Shown: positions 35,494 through 45,222 of the stretch, in pieces
Numbering within the stretch: position 1 is the stretch's first letter
Layout of the letters: each line of letters opens with the position of its first letter
Position numbers and translations under genes: made by a program
The notes under the pieces: model-generated
Told to the model about the DNA's origin: nothing
What the model saw: only the letters and a program-made list of their open reading frames with translations
Database searches by the model: none
From: Nitrosomonas sp. Nm166
GTDB taxonomy: Bacteria > Pseudomonadota > Gammaproteobacteria > Burkholderiales > Nitrosomonadaceae
Direction: 5' to 3'
Length of the DNA stretch: 64,000 bases
NCBI RefSeq assembly: GCF_900112825.1
Contig: NZ_FONE01000008.1
Span: 1-64,000 of the forward strand

Positions 35494-36021
35494 ATGCTTA
35501 AAGTTCATGACTTATATAATTTTGTTATATCCCGGCGTTTCAGTCATTTAAAAAAGCTAATTGTTTTTTTTATCTTATTTCTCACTATTCCTTCAGTAGG
35601 ATGGTCAAAAGAAGCTGTTCCAGTGGCGGAGGACCCAGAAGTTGAAAAAAGAATGCTTGCGTTAACAATGGATCTACGCTGCCTAGTTTGTCAAAATGAA
35701 TCAATTGCTGATTCCCGTGCTGACTTTTCTAATGATATAAGACGCGAAATTCGTGAGCAAATTAAGGCGAACAAGACTGATCAGGAGATCATTCAGTTTC
35801 TAGTTGCTCGATATGGTGATTTTGTTCTTTACAATCCGCCGATGAAACCTACGACGATACTTTTATGGTTTGGCCCTGTTGCTCTGTTTATCATAGGACT
35901 TGGGTCACTAATAACTTATATCAGACGCCGGCGCGAACAAATAGAAGAGACACCACTTTCAGAGGCACAGCTCAGAAAAGTCGAGTCTTTACTGAACGAA
36001 GATAAAGGTAAGAACGTATGA
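35494..36021 (+). CDS. ccmH: Cytochrome c maturation protein CcmH (CcmL-type)
   Basis: A 175-residue protein with an N-terminal signal/anchor (KKLIVFFILFLTIPSVGW), the redox motif LRCLVCQNESIADS and a C-terminal membrane helix (ILLWFGPVALFIIGLGSLITYI). The thioredoxin-independent CxxC handles apocytochrome thiols with CcmG. Only the N-terminal half of the E. coli-type fused CcmH is here; the TPR half is the separate ccmI, as in many betaproteobacteria. It overlaps ccmI by four bases. Confidence 0.95.
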   Translation: MLKVHDLYNFVISRRFSHLKKLIVFFILFLTIPSVGWSKEAVPVAEDPEVEKRMLALTMDLRCLVCQNESIADSRADFSNDIRREIREQIKANKTDQEIIQFLVARYGDFVLYNPPMKPTTILLWFGPVALFIIGLGSLITYIRRRREQIEETPLSEAQLRKVESLLNEDKGKNV

Positions 36022-37349
36022 CGTCATTCTGGGTTATTTCAGGTGTTTTTATTGTAACAGCTTTGTTATTTATTGTTCCTACTCTTCTAAGAAACAGAGA
36101 TGTACAACGAGAGAATTCAGAACATGATGCTTTAAATATTACTGTTTATCGGGATCAATTAGCTGAGCTTGATAACGATTTGCAGAATGATATTCTGACC
36201 CAGGAACAATATCACAAAAGTAAACAAGAACTGCAGCAGCGTATGCTGCAAGATATTCCTGGTGGAGAAAAAGTGATTGCCAATAAGAATAATAAAATTC
36301 ATAGTATTGCAACTTCTGTTGTTATAACATTAACCCTACCACTTGCAGCGGTTTTCCTATATCTCGTAATTGGAGATACGCGAGGATTATTGCCACAAGC
36401 ACAGCTCGCTAATGCGACGCAAATGAATCGTGGTGATGGTAGTGATTCTCCTGCCGGCCATGATAACTTTTCATCTGTCCTGGAAAATCTTATTGCACGG
36501 TTAAATAAGAATCCTGAAGACATAGAAGGGTGGGTAATGCTAGGTCGCACCTATGCTATTATGGAACGCTACACTGATGCTACTAACACCTATGCAAAAT
36601 TAACAGAGCTGGTTCCTAATAATCCTCAGATACTCAGCGATTATGCTGACGTGCTAGCAATGAAGAATCAGGGAAGTTTAGCAGGTAAACCTACTGAACT
36701 AATTTATCAAGCCTTGAGCATTGATCCACAATATCCAAAAGCCTTAGCCTTGGCTGGAACCGCAGAGTTTGAACAAGGAAAATTTGAACAAGCTGCAGCA
36801 CATTGGGAGAAATTACTGGAAGTAATTCCTGCTGATTCTCAACTAGCAAAGTCAGTTAAAGATAGTATTGATGAAGCTAAGTCATTCGCTGCAGATGGTA
36901 AAGGAATAACGCCTGAGCAGCTAGCCAAGGCTCCAGAATCACAATTACAGCAAAACAACAATGCTCAGTCTGAAAAGGGCTCGATAAATACAGCTACGCC
37001 AGCACCAGTTTCAGTTTCTGGACGAGTAACTATTAGTGAAGAGTTAGTATCGAAAGCTTCACCTAATGATGTGTTGTTTATTTACGCGCGTGCCAAAACA
37101 GGGCCTAAAATGCCTTTGGCTATTCTACGCTTGAAAGCCAGTGATCTTCCAGCTACCTTTACACTTACAGATGATATGGCGATGATGCCTAACATGAAAA
37201 TATCCAGCTTTTCAGAGGTAATTATTGAAGCAAGAATTTCCAAATCTGGGCAAGCTGTTCCTGCAAGTGGAGATCTTCAGGGTTTTAGTCAACCTGTTCA
37301 GATTGGAAATAACGATATTGCTATAGTGATTGATAAGCAGATTCCATAG
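36018..37349 (+). CDS. ccmI: Cytochrome c maturation protein CcmI (TPR)
   Basis: A 443-residue protein. Two N-terminal membrane helices (FWVISGVFIVTALLFIVPTL and SIATSVVITLTLPLAAVFLYL) flank a leucine-zipper-like cytoplasmic loop, and are followed by a periplasmic TPR domain (GWVMLGRTYAIMERYTDAT and repeats). A C-terminal immunoglobulin-like domain from SGRVTISEEL is present, as in long CcmI/CycH. It binds apocytochrome C-termini and presents them to CcmF/H. It is the last gene of the operon. Confidence 0.93.
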   Translation: MTSFWVISGVFIVTALLFIVPTLLRNRDVQRENSEHDALNITVYRDQLAELDNDLQNDILTQEQYHKSKQELQQRMLQDIPGGEKVIANKNNKIHSIATSVVITLTLPLAAVFLYLVIGDTRGLLPQAQLANATQMNRGDGSDSPAGHDNFSSVLENLIARLNKNPEDIEGWVMLGRTYAIMERYTDATNTYAKLTELVPNNPQILSDYADVLAMKNQGSLAGKPTELIYQALSIDPQYPKALALAGTAEFEQGKFEQAAAHWEKLLEVIPADSQLAKSVKDSIDEAKSFAADGKGITPEQLAKAPESQLQQNNNAQSEKGSINTATPAPVSVSGRVTISEELVSKASPNDVLFIYARAKTGPKMPLAILRLKASDLPATFTLTDDMAMMPNMKISSFSEVIIEARISKSGQAVPASGDLQGFSQPVQIGNNDIAIVIDKQIP

Positions 37350-37446
37350 CTAAAACATGATGAGAAAAATATAGCTTGGTATGTGAAGTTCATGTTTATG
37401 AAATAGTTAAGTAGAAGATTTATTTAAATTTATATTCTCTAAATTA

Positions 37447-37911
37447 ATGGTAGTGCTTAATCAACCTGTAAACGATTTTATACTGCCTTCGACGAGTGGA
37501 AAGGAATTTTCGCTCGCCGCGAATGCCGGAAAAAATCTGGTCATTTATTTTTATCCTAAAGATGATACACCTGGATGTACGGCAGAAGGTCAGGATTTTC
37601 GTAATAGCTGGCATGCTTTTACTGAGAGAAATTGCATAGTAGTGGGTGTCTCTCGCGACAGTATTAAGTCACATGAAAGCTTTAAGGAAAAGATGGAATT
37701 TCCTTTTGAGCTGCTGAGTGATACTGATGAGACAGTTTGCAAGCTCTTTAATGTCATTAAAATGAAGAATATGTATGGCAAGCAGGTTCTTGGTATTGAA
37801 CGCAGCACTTTTGTAATTGATAGCGAAGGTATACTAAGGAAAGAGTGGCGTGGTGTTAAAGTTCCAGGTCATGTGCAGGAAGTTTTAGATTTTGTTTCTA
37901 CCTTGCAGTAG
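37447..37911 (+). CDS. bcp: Peroxiredoxin, Bcp/PrxQ family
   Basis: A 154-residue cytoplasmic thiol peroxidase reducing H2O2 and organic hydroperoxides. The active site is YPKDDTPGCTAEGQDFR with peroxidatic Cys44 and the conserved Thr/Pro/Arg environment. The position five residues later, where many Bcp proteins have the resolving cysteine, is not Cys here; Cys63 or Cys98 could serve, or the enzyme uses an external thiol. The gene has its own AT-rich upstream gap after ccmI. Confidence 0.93.
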   Translation: MVVLNQPVNDFILPSTSGKEFSLAANAGKNLVIYFYPKDDTPGCTAEGQDFRNSWHAFTERNCIVVGVSRDSIKSHESFKEKMEFPFELLSDTDETVCKLFNVIKMKNMYGKQVLGIERSTFVIDSEGILRKEWRGVKVPGHVQEVLDFVSTLQ

Positions 37912-38151
37912 AGAATTGCATAAACAAATTACTTGCGCTCTAAAATCGCTACAGTATTTATCTATATTCCCTAGATATTATTTTCGCCTGATATGCTGTA
38001 TTCGTGCTGCGTTAGCGCGACATCGTTTTATATATTTCGGTAGAGGTTGTGTAGGTAGTTGGTAGTGATTTGTACCTCAATGGCAACAAAAATTCGTGAT
38101 CGAGGTAACTTCCTTTTCAGCCTTTAATTTTATTCGGATCCGTATTATAAG

Positions 38152-38240
38152 TGGTGCCCGGGGCCGGAGTCGAACCGGCATGGGCGTTTAAGCCCGAGGG
38201 ATTTTAAGTCCCTTGTGTCTACCTATTTCACCACCCGGGC
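38152..38240 (-). tRNA. tRNA-Leu (anticodon UAA)
   Basis: On the minus strand, GCCCGGG pairs with CCCGGGC in the acceptor stem, GGTTCGACTCC forms the T arm, the anticodon loop is CTTAAAA with anticodon TAA flanked by AGGGA/TCCCT, and a long class II variable arm (CTCGGGCTTAAACGCCCAT) is present. CCA is encoded. Length 89. Confidence 0.97.
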
Positions 38241-38548
38241 ATGGAATTCCTCTACTTACTCAATATTCCGGCAACATTGGAATATTGGCGAGTGCGTATT
38301 ATAACCTGAAGTAAGGCATTTTAATATGGTTATTACTAATGTGTGTAGGTACCGCTGAAATAAAATTCTCTTGATAATGATTGGCGCTAGATTATGCCCC
38401 TAAAGAACTTCTGAAGTCATTATAAAATATTGAAAGATGGAATTTGCCAACATTAAGGATAGTTATACGCAATTTCTGATGAATTGATAAGCCCAAGAAA
38501 TAAGGCGCATCTCCTGCGATGATTTCTTCGCCAGCGGCTAGAAGGATG

Positions 38549-38793
38549 ATGGATCATTACCATGAGCTGTACTGTCCGGTCAGAGATTGATTGATTGGAT
38601 GGCAGTGGAAGAACAGTTTGGTGAGCTGTATTCAGAGAAGATTAGTGAGGCATATCGATCCGGCTTATGGTGTGCTGCACTACTTGAAGTACATGTTGGG
38701 TGAGAATCCATATTGGAAATATTTTTGCGGAAAGAAGATTTCCGGCATCAATTGCCGATTAACCAAACGCGAATTGATAATCCAAACTGCTAA
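38549..38793 (+). pseudogene. Decayed IS5-family transposase fragment
   Basis: Three successive reading frames carry pieces of an IS5-type transposase N-terminus: LIDWMAVEEQFGELYSEK, then GVLHYLKYMLGENPYWKYFCG, then KEDFRHQLPINQT. The usual segment between LHYLK and ENPYWQYF is shortened, so there are at least two frameshifts and an internal deletion. The DDE catalytic domain is missing. The surrounding 38241-39078 region holds no other gene. It shows that an IS5-type element was once active here and may be the source type for the MITE copies. Confidence 0.6.
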
Positions 38794-39078
38794 AGGCAGC
38801 ACTACAGTTTGCTCTTGTCGTAATTCTTCTATTATTTTCTTGAATTAATCAGTAATTCTTCGCTTGTTCCAGCAGCTCTCTACTACTCGCTATATGTGCC
38901 ATCACAACACTCCCTTTCATAAGTTGCATCATATTTCACTTATGAAATAGAAATGGAATTAGAGGCATGAAAATTGTTGGACTAAAAAAGACTCTGTTTT
39001 AAAAAAATTTTGATACGCAATAGGAGTAATTTTATTTAGATTAACTCCATAGTAAGTTATTAATTATAGAACCTTTAT

Positions 39079-40047
39079 CTAGTGATTGCGGGTAACAGCA
39101 AATTGAGCCAGTTGCAGTAAACATTCTTTGTTTCCTGAGTCAGGTAGAGAAGCTATCGCCGTAATAGCGGTTGAGATCTCAGCTTCTGCACATTGCTTGG
39201 CGTAATCTAAAGCGGTGGTTTGCTGGATTACATTCAGAACCGGCTGGAAACCATCTTTCCCGCCATCTTCAATTGCTTTGCGGATAATGTTTGCTTGTTC
39301 AGTTGTGCCGACTCGCATGGCATAGATGAGCGGTAAAGTAGGTTTTCCTTCAGCCAGATCGTCACCTAGATTCTTACCAGTGTCCCGATTATTTCCAGAA
39401 TAGTCGAGCATATCGTCAATAAGCTGAAATGCAGTTCCTAGATGCATACCATAAATCGCCATAGCCTCTTCTTCTTCCGGAGTAGCATTGCCGAGGATGG
39501 CGCCTAATCGACTGGCAGCTTCAAATAATTTGGCAGTTTTATAACGAATGACCTGGAGATAGTTTTCTTCTGTTACATGCGGATCCCGGCAATTTAATAA
39601 CTGTAGAACCTCCCCTTCAGCAATGGTGTTAGTTGCATCCGCTAATACTTGCATGACACGCATATTGTCAACTTCAACCATCATTTGAAAAGCTCTAGAG
39701 TAGAGGAAATCTCCTACCAGAACGCTGGCAGCATTACCAAATAATGCGTTAGCTGTCTCTTTATTACGCCGTAATTCAGATTCATCCACCACATCATCGT
39801 GTAATAAGGTTGCGGTATGTATAAACTCAACAACGGCTGCGAGGTTATAATGAAATTTCCCGGAATAACCAAAAGCACCAGCAGACAGAATAACCAATGC
39901 AGGACGTAAGCGTTTTCCTCCACTGTTGATAATATACTCACTAACTTGACGAATCAGTAAAACATGAGAGTGCAATTTCTCGCGAATGACATCATCGACG
40001 ATGTCCATATCTTGAGCGATAAAACTTCTAATATATTCGATTGACAC
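39079..40047 (-). CDS. ispB: Polyprenyl (octaprenyl) diphosphate synthase
   Basis: A 322-residue trans-prenyl transferase that extends FPP with IPP to make the ubiquinone side chain. First aspartate-rich motif LLHDDVVDES (Asp84, 85, 88), second LIDDMLDYSGN, and GGKRLRP near residue 43 for IPP binding. Small residues just before the first DD motif (TATLLH) fit a long-chain product. It is divergent from rplU-rpmA-obg, an arrangement conserved in many proteobacteria. Confidence 0.95.
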   Translation of the reverse strand: MSIEYIRSFIAQDMDIVDDVIREKLHSHVLLIRQVSEYIINSGGKRLRPALVILSAGAFGYSGKFHYNLAAVVEFIHTATLLHDDVVDESELRRNKETANALFGNAASVLVGDFLYSRAFQMMVEVDNMRVMQVLADATNTIAEGEVLQLLNCRDPHVTEENYLQVIRYKTAKLFEAASRLGAILGNATPEEEEAMAIYGMHLGTAFQLIDDMLDYSGNNRDTGKNLGDDLAEGKPTLPLIYAMRVGTTEQANIIRKAIEDGGKDGFQPVLNVIQQTTALDYAKQCAEAEISTAITAIASLPDSGNKECLLQLAQFAVTRNH

Positions 40048-40162
40048 AATGTTACCTTATAGAAAACGCTATGTTAGGAATGACAATACCCAAGTGTCAA
40101 GCAATAAAGATGAATAGATTTAAATCATCCAAATTTTCTACCACAATCAGGGTTTATTTATG

Positions 40163-40168
40163 TATAAT
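40163..40168 (+). promoter_or_regulatory. Probable -10 element of the rplU-rpmA operon
   Basis: A perfect TATAAT followed by a GC-rich CCGCGG start region, 35 bases before the rplU ATG. ACCACA at the -35 position is a weak match. Confidence 0.5.
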
Positions 40169-40203
40169 CCGCGGTTCTGTAAAAGGGAAGCATGGAGTCA
40201 AAT

Positions 40204-40515
40204 ATGTATGCGGTCATAAAAACCGGTGGTAAACAATATCGGATTCAAGTGGGTGAGAAACTGAAGGTAGAGCAGCTTAAAGTCGAAAACGGCAGTGAAT
40301 TTATCATTGATCAAGTACTGATGGTTGCGGATGGGGATAAAATATCGATGGGAACACCGCTCGTCAATGGCGCTAAAGTGAGCGCAACCGTGCTGGGTCA
40401 AGGCCGCCACGATAAGATTCGTATTTTTAAGATGCGCCGCCGCAAGCACTATCAGAAGCATCAAGGGCATCGGCAGAATTATACTGAAATACAGATTACT
40501 GATATTTCAGCTTAA
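40204..40515 (+). CDS. rplU: 50S ribosomal protein L21
   Basis: 103 residues, starting [20 protein letters not shown], the canonical L21 N-terminus, and ending with [20 protein letters not shown] and ITDISA. The ATG at 40204 has GGAG six bases upstream; the in-frame ATG at 40192 would add four residues and contains that ribosome site, so it is rejected. Binds 23S rRNA near L20. Followed after 10 bases by rpmA. Confidence 0.97.
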   Translation: MYAVIKTGGKQYRIQVGEKLKVEQLKVENGSEFIIDQVLMVADGDKISMGTPLVNGAKVSATVLGQGRHDKIRIFKMRRRKHYQKHQGHRQNYTEIQITDISA

Positions 40516-40525
40516 GGAGTATTAA

Positions 40526-40783
40526 ATGGCACATAAGAAAGCAGGCGGAAGCTCTCGCAATGGACGTGATTCAAATTCTAAACGCCTTGGAGTAAAACGA
40601 TATGGCGGTGAGTTAATTTCAGCCGGATCGATTATTATCAGACAGCGCGGCACACAAGTGCATCCTGGAGAAAATGTTGGCATAGGTAAGGATCATACCC
40701 TGTTTGCCAAAACTTCCGGAAAAGTGAATTTTAGTATCAAGGGTGCGTTAAAACGTAAAGTGGTCAGTGTAATAGCGGCATAA
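40526..40783 (+). CDS. rpmA: 50S ribosomal protein L27
   Basis: 85 residues, starting [20 protein letters not shown] after Met, the conserved L27 N-terminus that reaches the peptidyl transferase centre. AAGGAG precedes the ATG. A strong terminator follows, so obg is transcribed mainly from elsewhere or by read-through. Confidence 0.98.
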   Translation: MAHKKAGGSSRNGRDSNSKRLGVKRYGGELISAGSIIIRQRGTQVHPGENVGIGKDHTLFAKTSGKVNFSIKGALKRKVVSVIAA

Positions 40784-40828
40784 ATAAAAAGAAAAAGTAT
40801 TGAGAAGTAAGAGTATTGAATTGTATTC

Positions 40829-41919
<1,091 letters not shown>

Positions 41920-41938
41920 ACTCCGCAGTAGCGAATCC

Positions 41939-43048
41939 ATGTTAAAGCAAGCACGACGCATCGTTATTAAAGTAGGCAGCAGCCTGGTGACTAATCAAGG
42001 TAAGGGCCTTGATCACGCGGCGCTGGCCTGTTGGGCAGCGCAAATTGCAAACCTCAAACAAATGGGCAAAGAAATTATCCTGGTTTCCTCAGGCGCAATT
42101 GCGGAGGGAATGCAGCGTCTAAACTGGGACAGTCGGCCCACCGCATTGTATGAATTGCAAGCTGCGGCTGCGGTTGGGCAAATGGGTCTGGCGCAAGCCT
42201 ATGCATCAAGTTTTTGTCAGTATGACGTGAAAACCGCGCAAGTGCTTCTGACTCATGAAGATTTGTCCAATCGAAAGCGCTACCTCAACGCACGTTCAAC
42301 TCTGACAACTTTGCTGAAACTCAATATCATTCCGATCATCAATGAGAATGATACGGTTGCAACTGATGAGATCCGTTTTGGTGATAACGACACGCTGGCG
42401 GCACTTGTTACTAACTTGATCGAAGCGGATGTGTTGGTAATTTTAACCGACCAGCCCGGCTTATTTACCAGCGATCCACGCAAAAATCAGGATGCCAAAC
42501 TACTCAGTGAAGTCAACGCAGGTGATCCGGCGCTTGAGAAAATGGCCGGTGGCGTTGGTAGCAGCATCAGCCGCGGAGGAATGCAAACTAAAGTAATTGC
42601 AGCAAAACGTGCAGCACGCAGTGGCGCAGACACCATCGTTGTTTCCGGCCATGAAGACAATGTGCTGATCCGTCTGAGTCAGGATGAAACTATCGGCACC
42701 CGTTTTTTGGCCAGAATACCGGTATTGGCAGCACGCAAGCAATGGCTGGCTGATTATCTGCAAGTACGTGGATATGTCACGCTCGATGAAGGTGCTGTGA
42801 AAGCGCTTACTTTAGATGGGAAAAGCCTGTTACCGATTGGTGTCATGAATGTGGACGGCGAATTCGAACGCGGAGAAGCCGTATCTTGTCTGAATCAAGA
42901 AGGCAGGGAAATCGCACGTGGCCTGATTAATTACAGCGCGGTTGAAACACAAAAAATTCTTAAACGAGCCAGCAGTGAAATCGAAGCAATACTGGGATAT
43001 GTGGATGAACCGGAGTTGATTCATCGAAATAATTTGGTCTTGCTTTAG
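41939..43048 (+). CDS. proB: Glutamate 5-kinase
   Basis: First step of proline synthesis: phosphorylates glutamate with ATP. 369 residues. An amino-acid kinase domain starts [18 protein letters not shown], with [23 protein letters not shown] and [17 protein letters not shown]-terminal PUA domain (about 275-355) follows from [14 protein letters not shown]. proA is not adjacent. It is encoded downstream of obg, a conserved arrangement. Confidence 0.96.
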   Translation: MLKQARRIVIKVGSSLVTNQGKGLDHAALACWAAQIANLKQMGKEIILVSSGAIAEGMQRLNWDSRPTALYELQAAAAVGQMGLAQAYASSFCQYDVKTAQVLLTHEDLSNRKRYLNARSTLTTLLKLNIIPIINENDTVATDEIRFGDNDTLAALVTNLIEADVLVILTDQPGLFTSDPRKNQDAKLLSEVNAGDPALEKMAGGVGSSISRGGMQTKVIAAKRAARSGADTIVVSGHEDNVLIRLSQDETIGTRFLARIPVLAARKQWLADYLQVRGYVTLDEGAVKALTLDGKSLLPIGVMNVDGEFERGEAVSCLNQEGREIARGLINYSAVETQKILKRASSEIEAILGYVDEPELIHRNNLVLL

Positions 43049-43086
43049 TGCGGGGCGTTCCATGAGTCTCATGCTTTGTCTGCAAG

Positions 43087-44205
43087 ATGATGACTATTCA
43101 ATTTGATAAAAGTACGCAACGTATTGCAGCCATCGACTGGCTGCGCGGATTGGTCATGATCCTGATGGCGCTGGACCATACTTCATGGTTCTTCAATACC
43201 AGCCGGATCTTCGCCGATTCGGTATTACTGCATGAAACCGGGAACCTGTTTGCCACCGATCAGTTTTTCACGCGCTGGATCACCCATCTCTGCGCCCCGA
43301 CTTTTATTTTCCTGGCGGGCACATCCATTGCAGTCAGCAACAGGCAGCGGCGCGAACAGGGCATCAGCGACGCTGTGATTGATCGTGAATTGCTTTTCCG
43401 CGGCGCTTTGATTTTGTTGCTTGATCTTTGTGCATTTTCATTGATTGGGGGTAAGGTTGTACTGCAAGTGCTGTATGCCATCGGAGTCGGCATGATGCTG
43501 ATGGTTCCGCTGCAGCGTCTGGGTAGCCGTATGGTTCTTTTCTTGTCGATACTAATTCTTGCAGGCACTGAGCTGCTGCTCATGGTGATGTGGGAACCGG
43601 GCAGTGAAGTACCGCTAGGGCTGGCAGTCACCTTTGCGCCGGTATTCGGCGAGGCTTATTCCGTGTTATATCCTGCGTTACCTTGGCTGGCGATCATGAT
43701 GTTGGGCTGGGTATTCGGCGAGCGGCTAATGTCAAAGCAATCAGGACTGTGGCCAGTGGAACGTTTGTTGATGGTCAGCGGTCTGACAGCACTGGCTTTG
43801 TTCTGGGTTATCCGCAGTCTTGACGGCTATGGCAACATGTTCATGTATTTGGAAGGCAATACCTTGGTGCAATGGCTGCATGTCAGCAAATATCCACCCA
43901 GTTTAGCCTACGCTTTGCTGGAGCTGGGTTTGATGGTGATTATTTTGGTACTGTTGATACGCTGGGAGTCATTCATCGGTACGATTAACCGTAACGGACC
44001 GATCCTCGTATTTGGACAAACTGCCTTATTCTTTTATCTTACGCACTTTTGTGTTTTGGCAATATTGCGTCTGGTACTGGAACGCGGCAGCCTGGAACAG
44101 ACCTACTGGATTACTCTGCTGGTGCTGATTATTCTGTATCCGATTTGCCGCATTTACCGTTCTTTGAAATGGCGGCATCCTCGTAGTCTTTTACGCTTTT
44201 TGTAG
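43087..44205 (+). CDS. DUF1624/acyltransferase-like membrane protein
   Basis: A 372-residue polytopic protein with about ten helices. The N-terminal IAAIDWLRGLVMILMALDHT is the signature of the DUF1624/heparan-alpha-glucosaminide N-acetyltransferase-like family, where this helix carries the catalytic Asp/Arg/His set; WITHLCAPTFIFLAGTSI follows. Members are thought to move acyl groups across the membrane to sugars. It is in the same direction as proB but 38 bases away and functionally unrelated. Acceptor unknown. Two consecutive ATGs are possible at the start. Confidence 0.85.
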   Translation: MMTIQFDKSTQRIAAIDWLRGLVMILMALDHTSWFFNTSRIFADSVLLHETGNLFATDQFFTRWITHLCAPTFIFLAGTSIAVSNRQRREQGISDAVIDRELLFRGALILLLDLCAFSLIGGKVVLQVLYAIGVGMMLMVPLQRLGSRMVLFLSILILAGTELLLMVMWEPGSEVPLGLAVTFAPVFGEAYSVLYPALPWLAIMMLGWVFGERLMSKQSGLWPVERLLMVSGLTALALFWVIRSLDGYGNMFMYLEGNTLVQWLHVSKYPPSLAYALLELGLMVIILVLLIRWESFIGTINRNGPILVFGQTALFFYLTHFCVLAILRLVLERGSLEQTYWITLLVLIILYPICRIYRSLKWRHPRSLLRFL

Positions 44206-44266
44206 AATGCGCATAGCTTCGGCTTGCCAGGAAAATCCCTAAGTCATTAATTCTTCTACTGATCGC

Positions 44267-44602
44267 TTATCTCAATGCCTTAGCCTCGAGTTCTCTGCAC
44301 ATCTCTGACCATTCAGTGAGTGCTTGTAATACGGTGTTGTATTCAACAGTCACCGGCGTATCAGGATCCCCTTCGTATAGACAATCGATAAACAATCCTT
44401 CGGGGCGGCATTCAAATTCATAGCCGTTACCGCTGCCGTCGAACTGTTCACGCGTGCCTTGCAGATATTCTTGAATCCCTGCGTGCAGTTCGTTGGCATG
44501 ACGGGATGAGTACTGCACATCCATTATCAGAAAACCCTGTAAGGTACGGTGAGCAGGCAGATTCTCGTCATAACCACGCCAAGTAAAAACTTCCTGAATC
44601 AT
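44267..44602 (-). CDS. Probable immunity protein for the EndoU nuclease
   Basis: A 111-residue acidic soluble protein starting MIQEVFTWRGYDENLPAHRT at ATG 44600-44602, four bases after the stop of the EndoU gene; the upstream extension of the frame only shadows EndoU. Asp/Glu-rich stretches such as ECRPEGLFIDCLYEGD suit a partner of a basic nuclease. Size, acidity, order and tight coupling match toxin-immunity pairs. I do not recognise a named immunity family. Confidence 0.6.
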   Translation of the reverse strand: MIQEVFTWRGYDENLPAHRTLQGFLIMDVQYSSRHANELHAGIQEYLQGTREQFDGSGNGYEFECRPEGLFIDCLYEGDPDTPVTVEYNTVLQALTEWSEMCRELEAKALR

Positions 44603-44606
44603 ACTG

Positions 44607-45158
44607 TTATGGCTTATAGATTGGAAAACCAGTATTAATTCTGGTCTTGTTACCAGGTAGTACGGCTGTGGCAATGTCAAAATGGGCTCCATTGGCTGCC
44701 AAGCAATATTCGTTACCACCGTCCTTAGGGGCATTCGGACCGCAGGATGCCCAGCCCGGACTGGCGCAGGCACCTGTTCTATTGATTAAGGAATAAACAA
44801 TGGATTTACTTACCTGTGTCTGACTGCAGTGCTGCGGAAATATCGAACTAAAAGATTTTTCATATTGCTTGCCCGCAAACCTCAATTGAATTTGTTTCAA
44901 GGTATAAACACCGGCGCCATTAGCGGGATCGGCCGGGCTGGAATTGATGTAATTGGAAGGTGCATTACCATCCGGCATGGCGTGAAATCCTTTGGCCTTA
45001 TTTTTTTTACCTACTTCACCGCAAAATACATGGCGCTGATTCAACTGGTAGCCATCGATCGTCTCACTCCACTCCGACAAGGTGGCGCAATCAATTCCTT
45101 TAGCCATTATGCTGGTTGACATCAGAATTCCGAAAATTAAAATAATACTTTTATTCAT
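44607..45158 (-). CDS. Secreted bacterial EndoU-family nuclease
   Basis: A 183-residue protein with an N-terminal Sec signal (KSIILIFGILMSTSIMAK) and an EndoU_bacteria domain: RHVFCGEVGKKNKAKGFHAM supplies the two catalytic histidines (His43, His59), followed by GAGVYTLKQIQL and KSFSSIFPQHCSQTQVSKSI, the Ser/Phe-Pro segment and helix of the family. The tail carries extra cysteines (GACASPGWASCGPN), suggesting disulfides after export. EndoU domains usually sit at the end of CDI or polymorphic toxins; here it is free-standing. Start at the fourth codon, whose spacing from AAGGGT is better. It probably cleaves RNA of competitors or environmental RNA. Confidence 0.8.
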   Translation of the reverse strand: MNKSIILIFGILMSTSIMAKGIDCATLSEWSETIDGYQLNQRHVFCGEVGKKNKAKGFHAMPDGNAPSNYINSSPADPANGAGVYTLKQIQLRFAGKQYEKSFSSIFPQHCSQTQVSKSIVYSLINRTGACASPGWASCGPNAPKDGGNEYCLAANGAHFDIATAVLPGNKTRINTGFPIYKP

Positions 45159-45222
45159 TTTAAACATACCCTTGCATAATTAAAATTAGAAAAAGTTTTC
45201 GTTTACTATTGATCCAGTCAGA

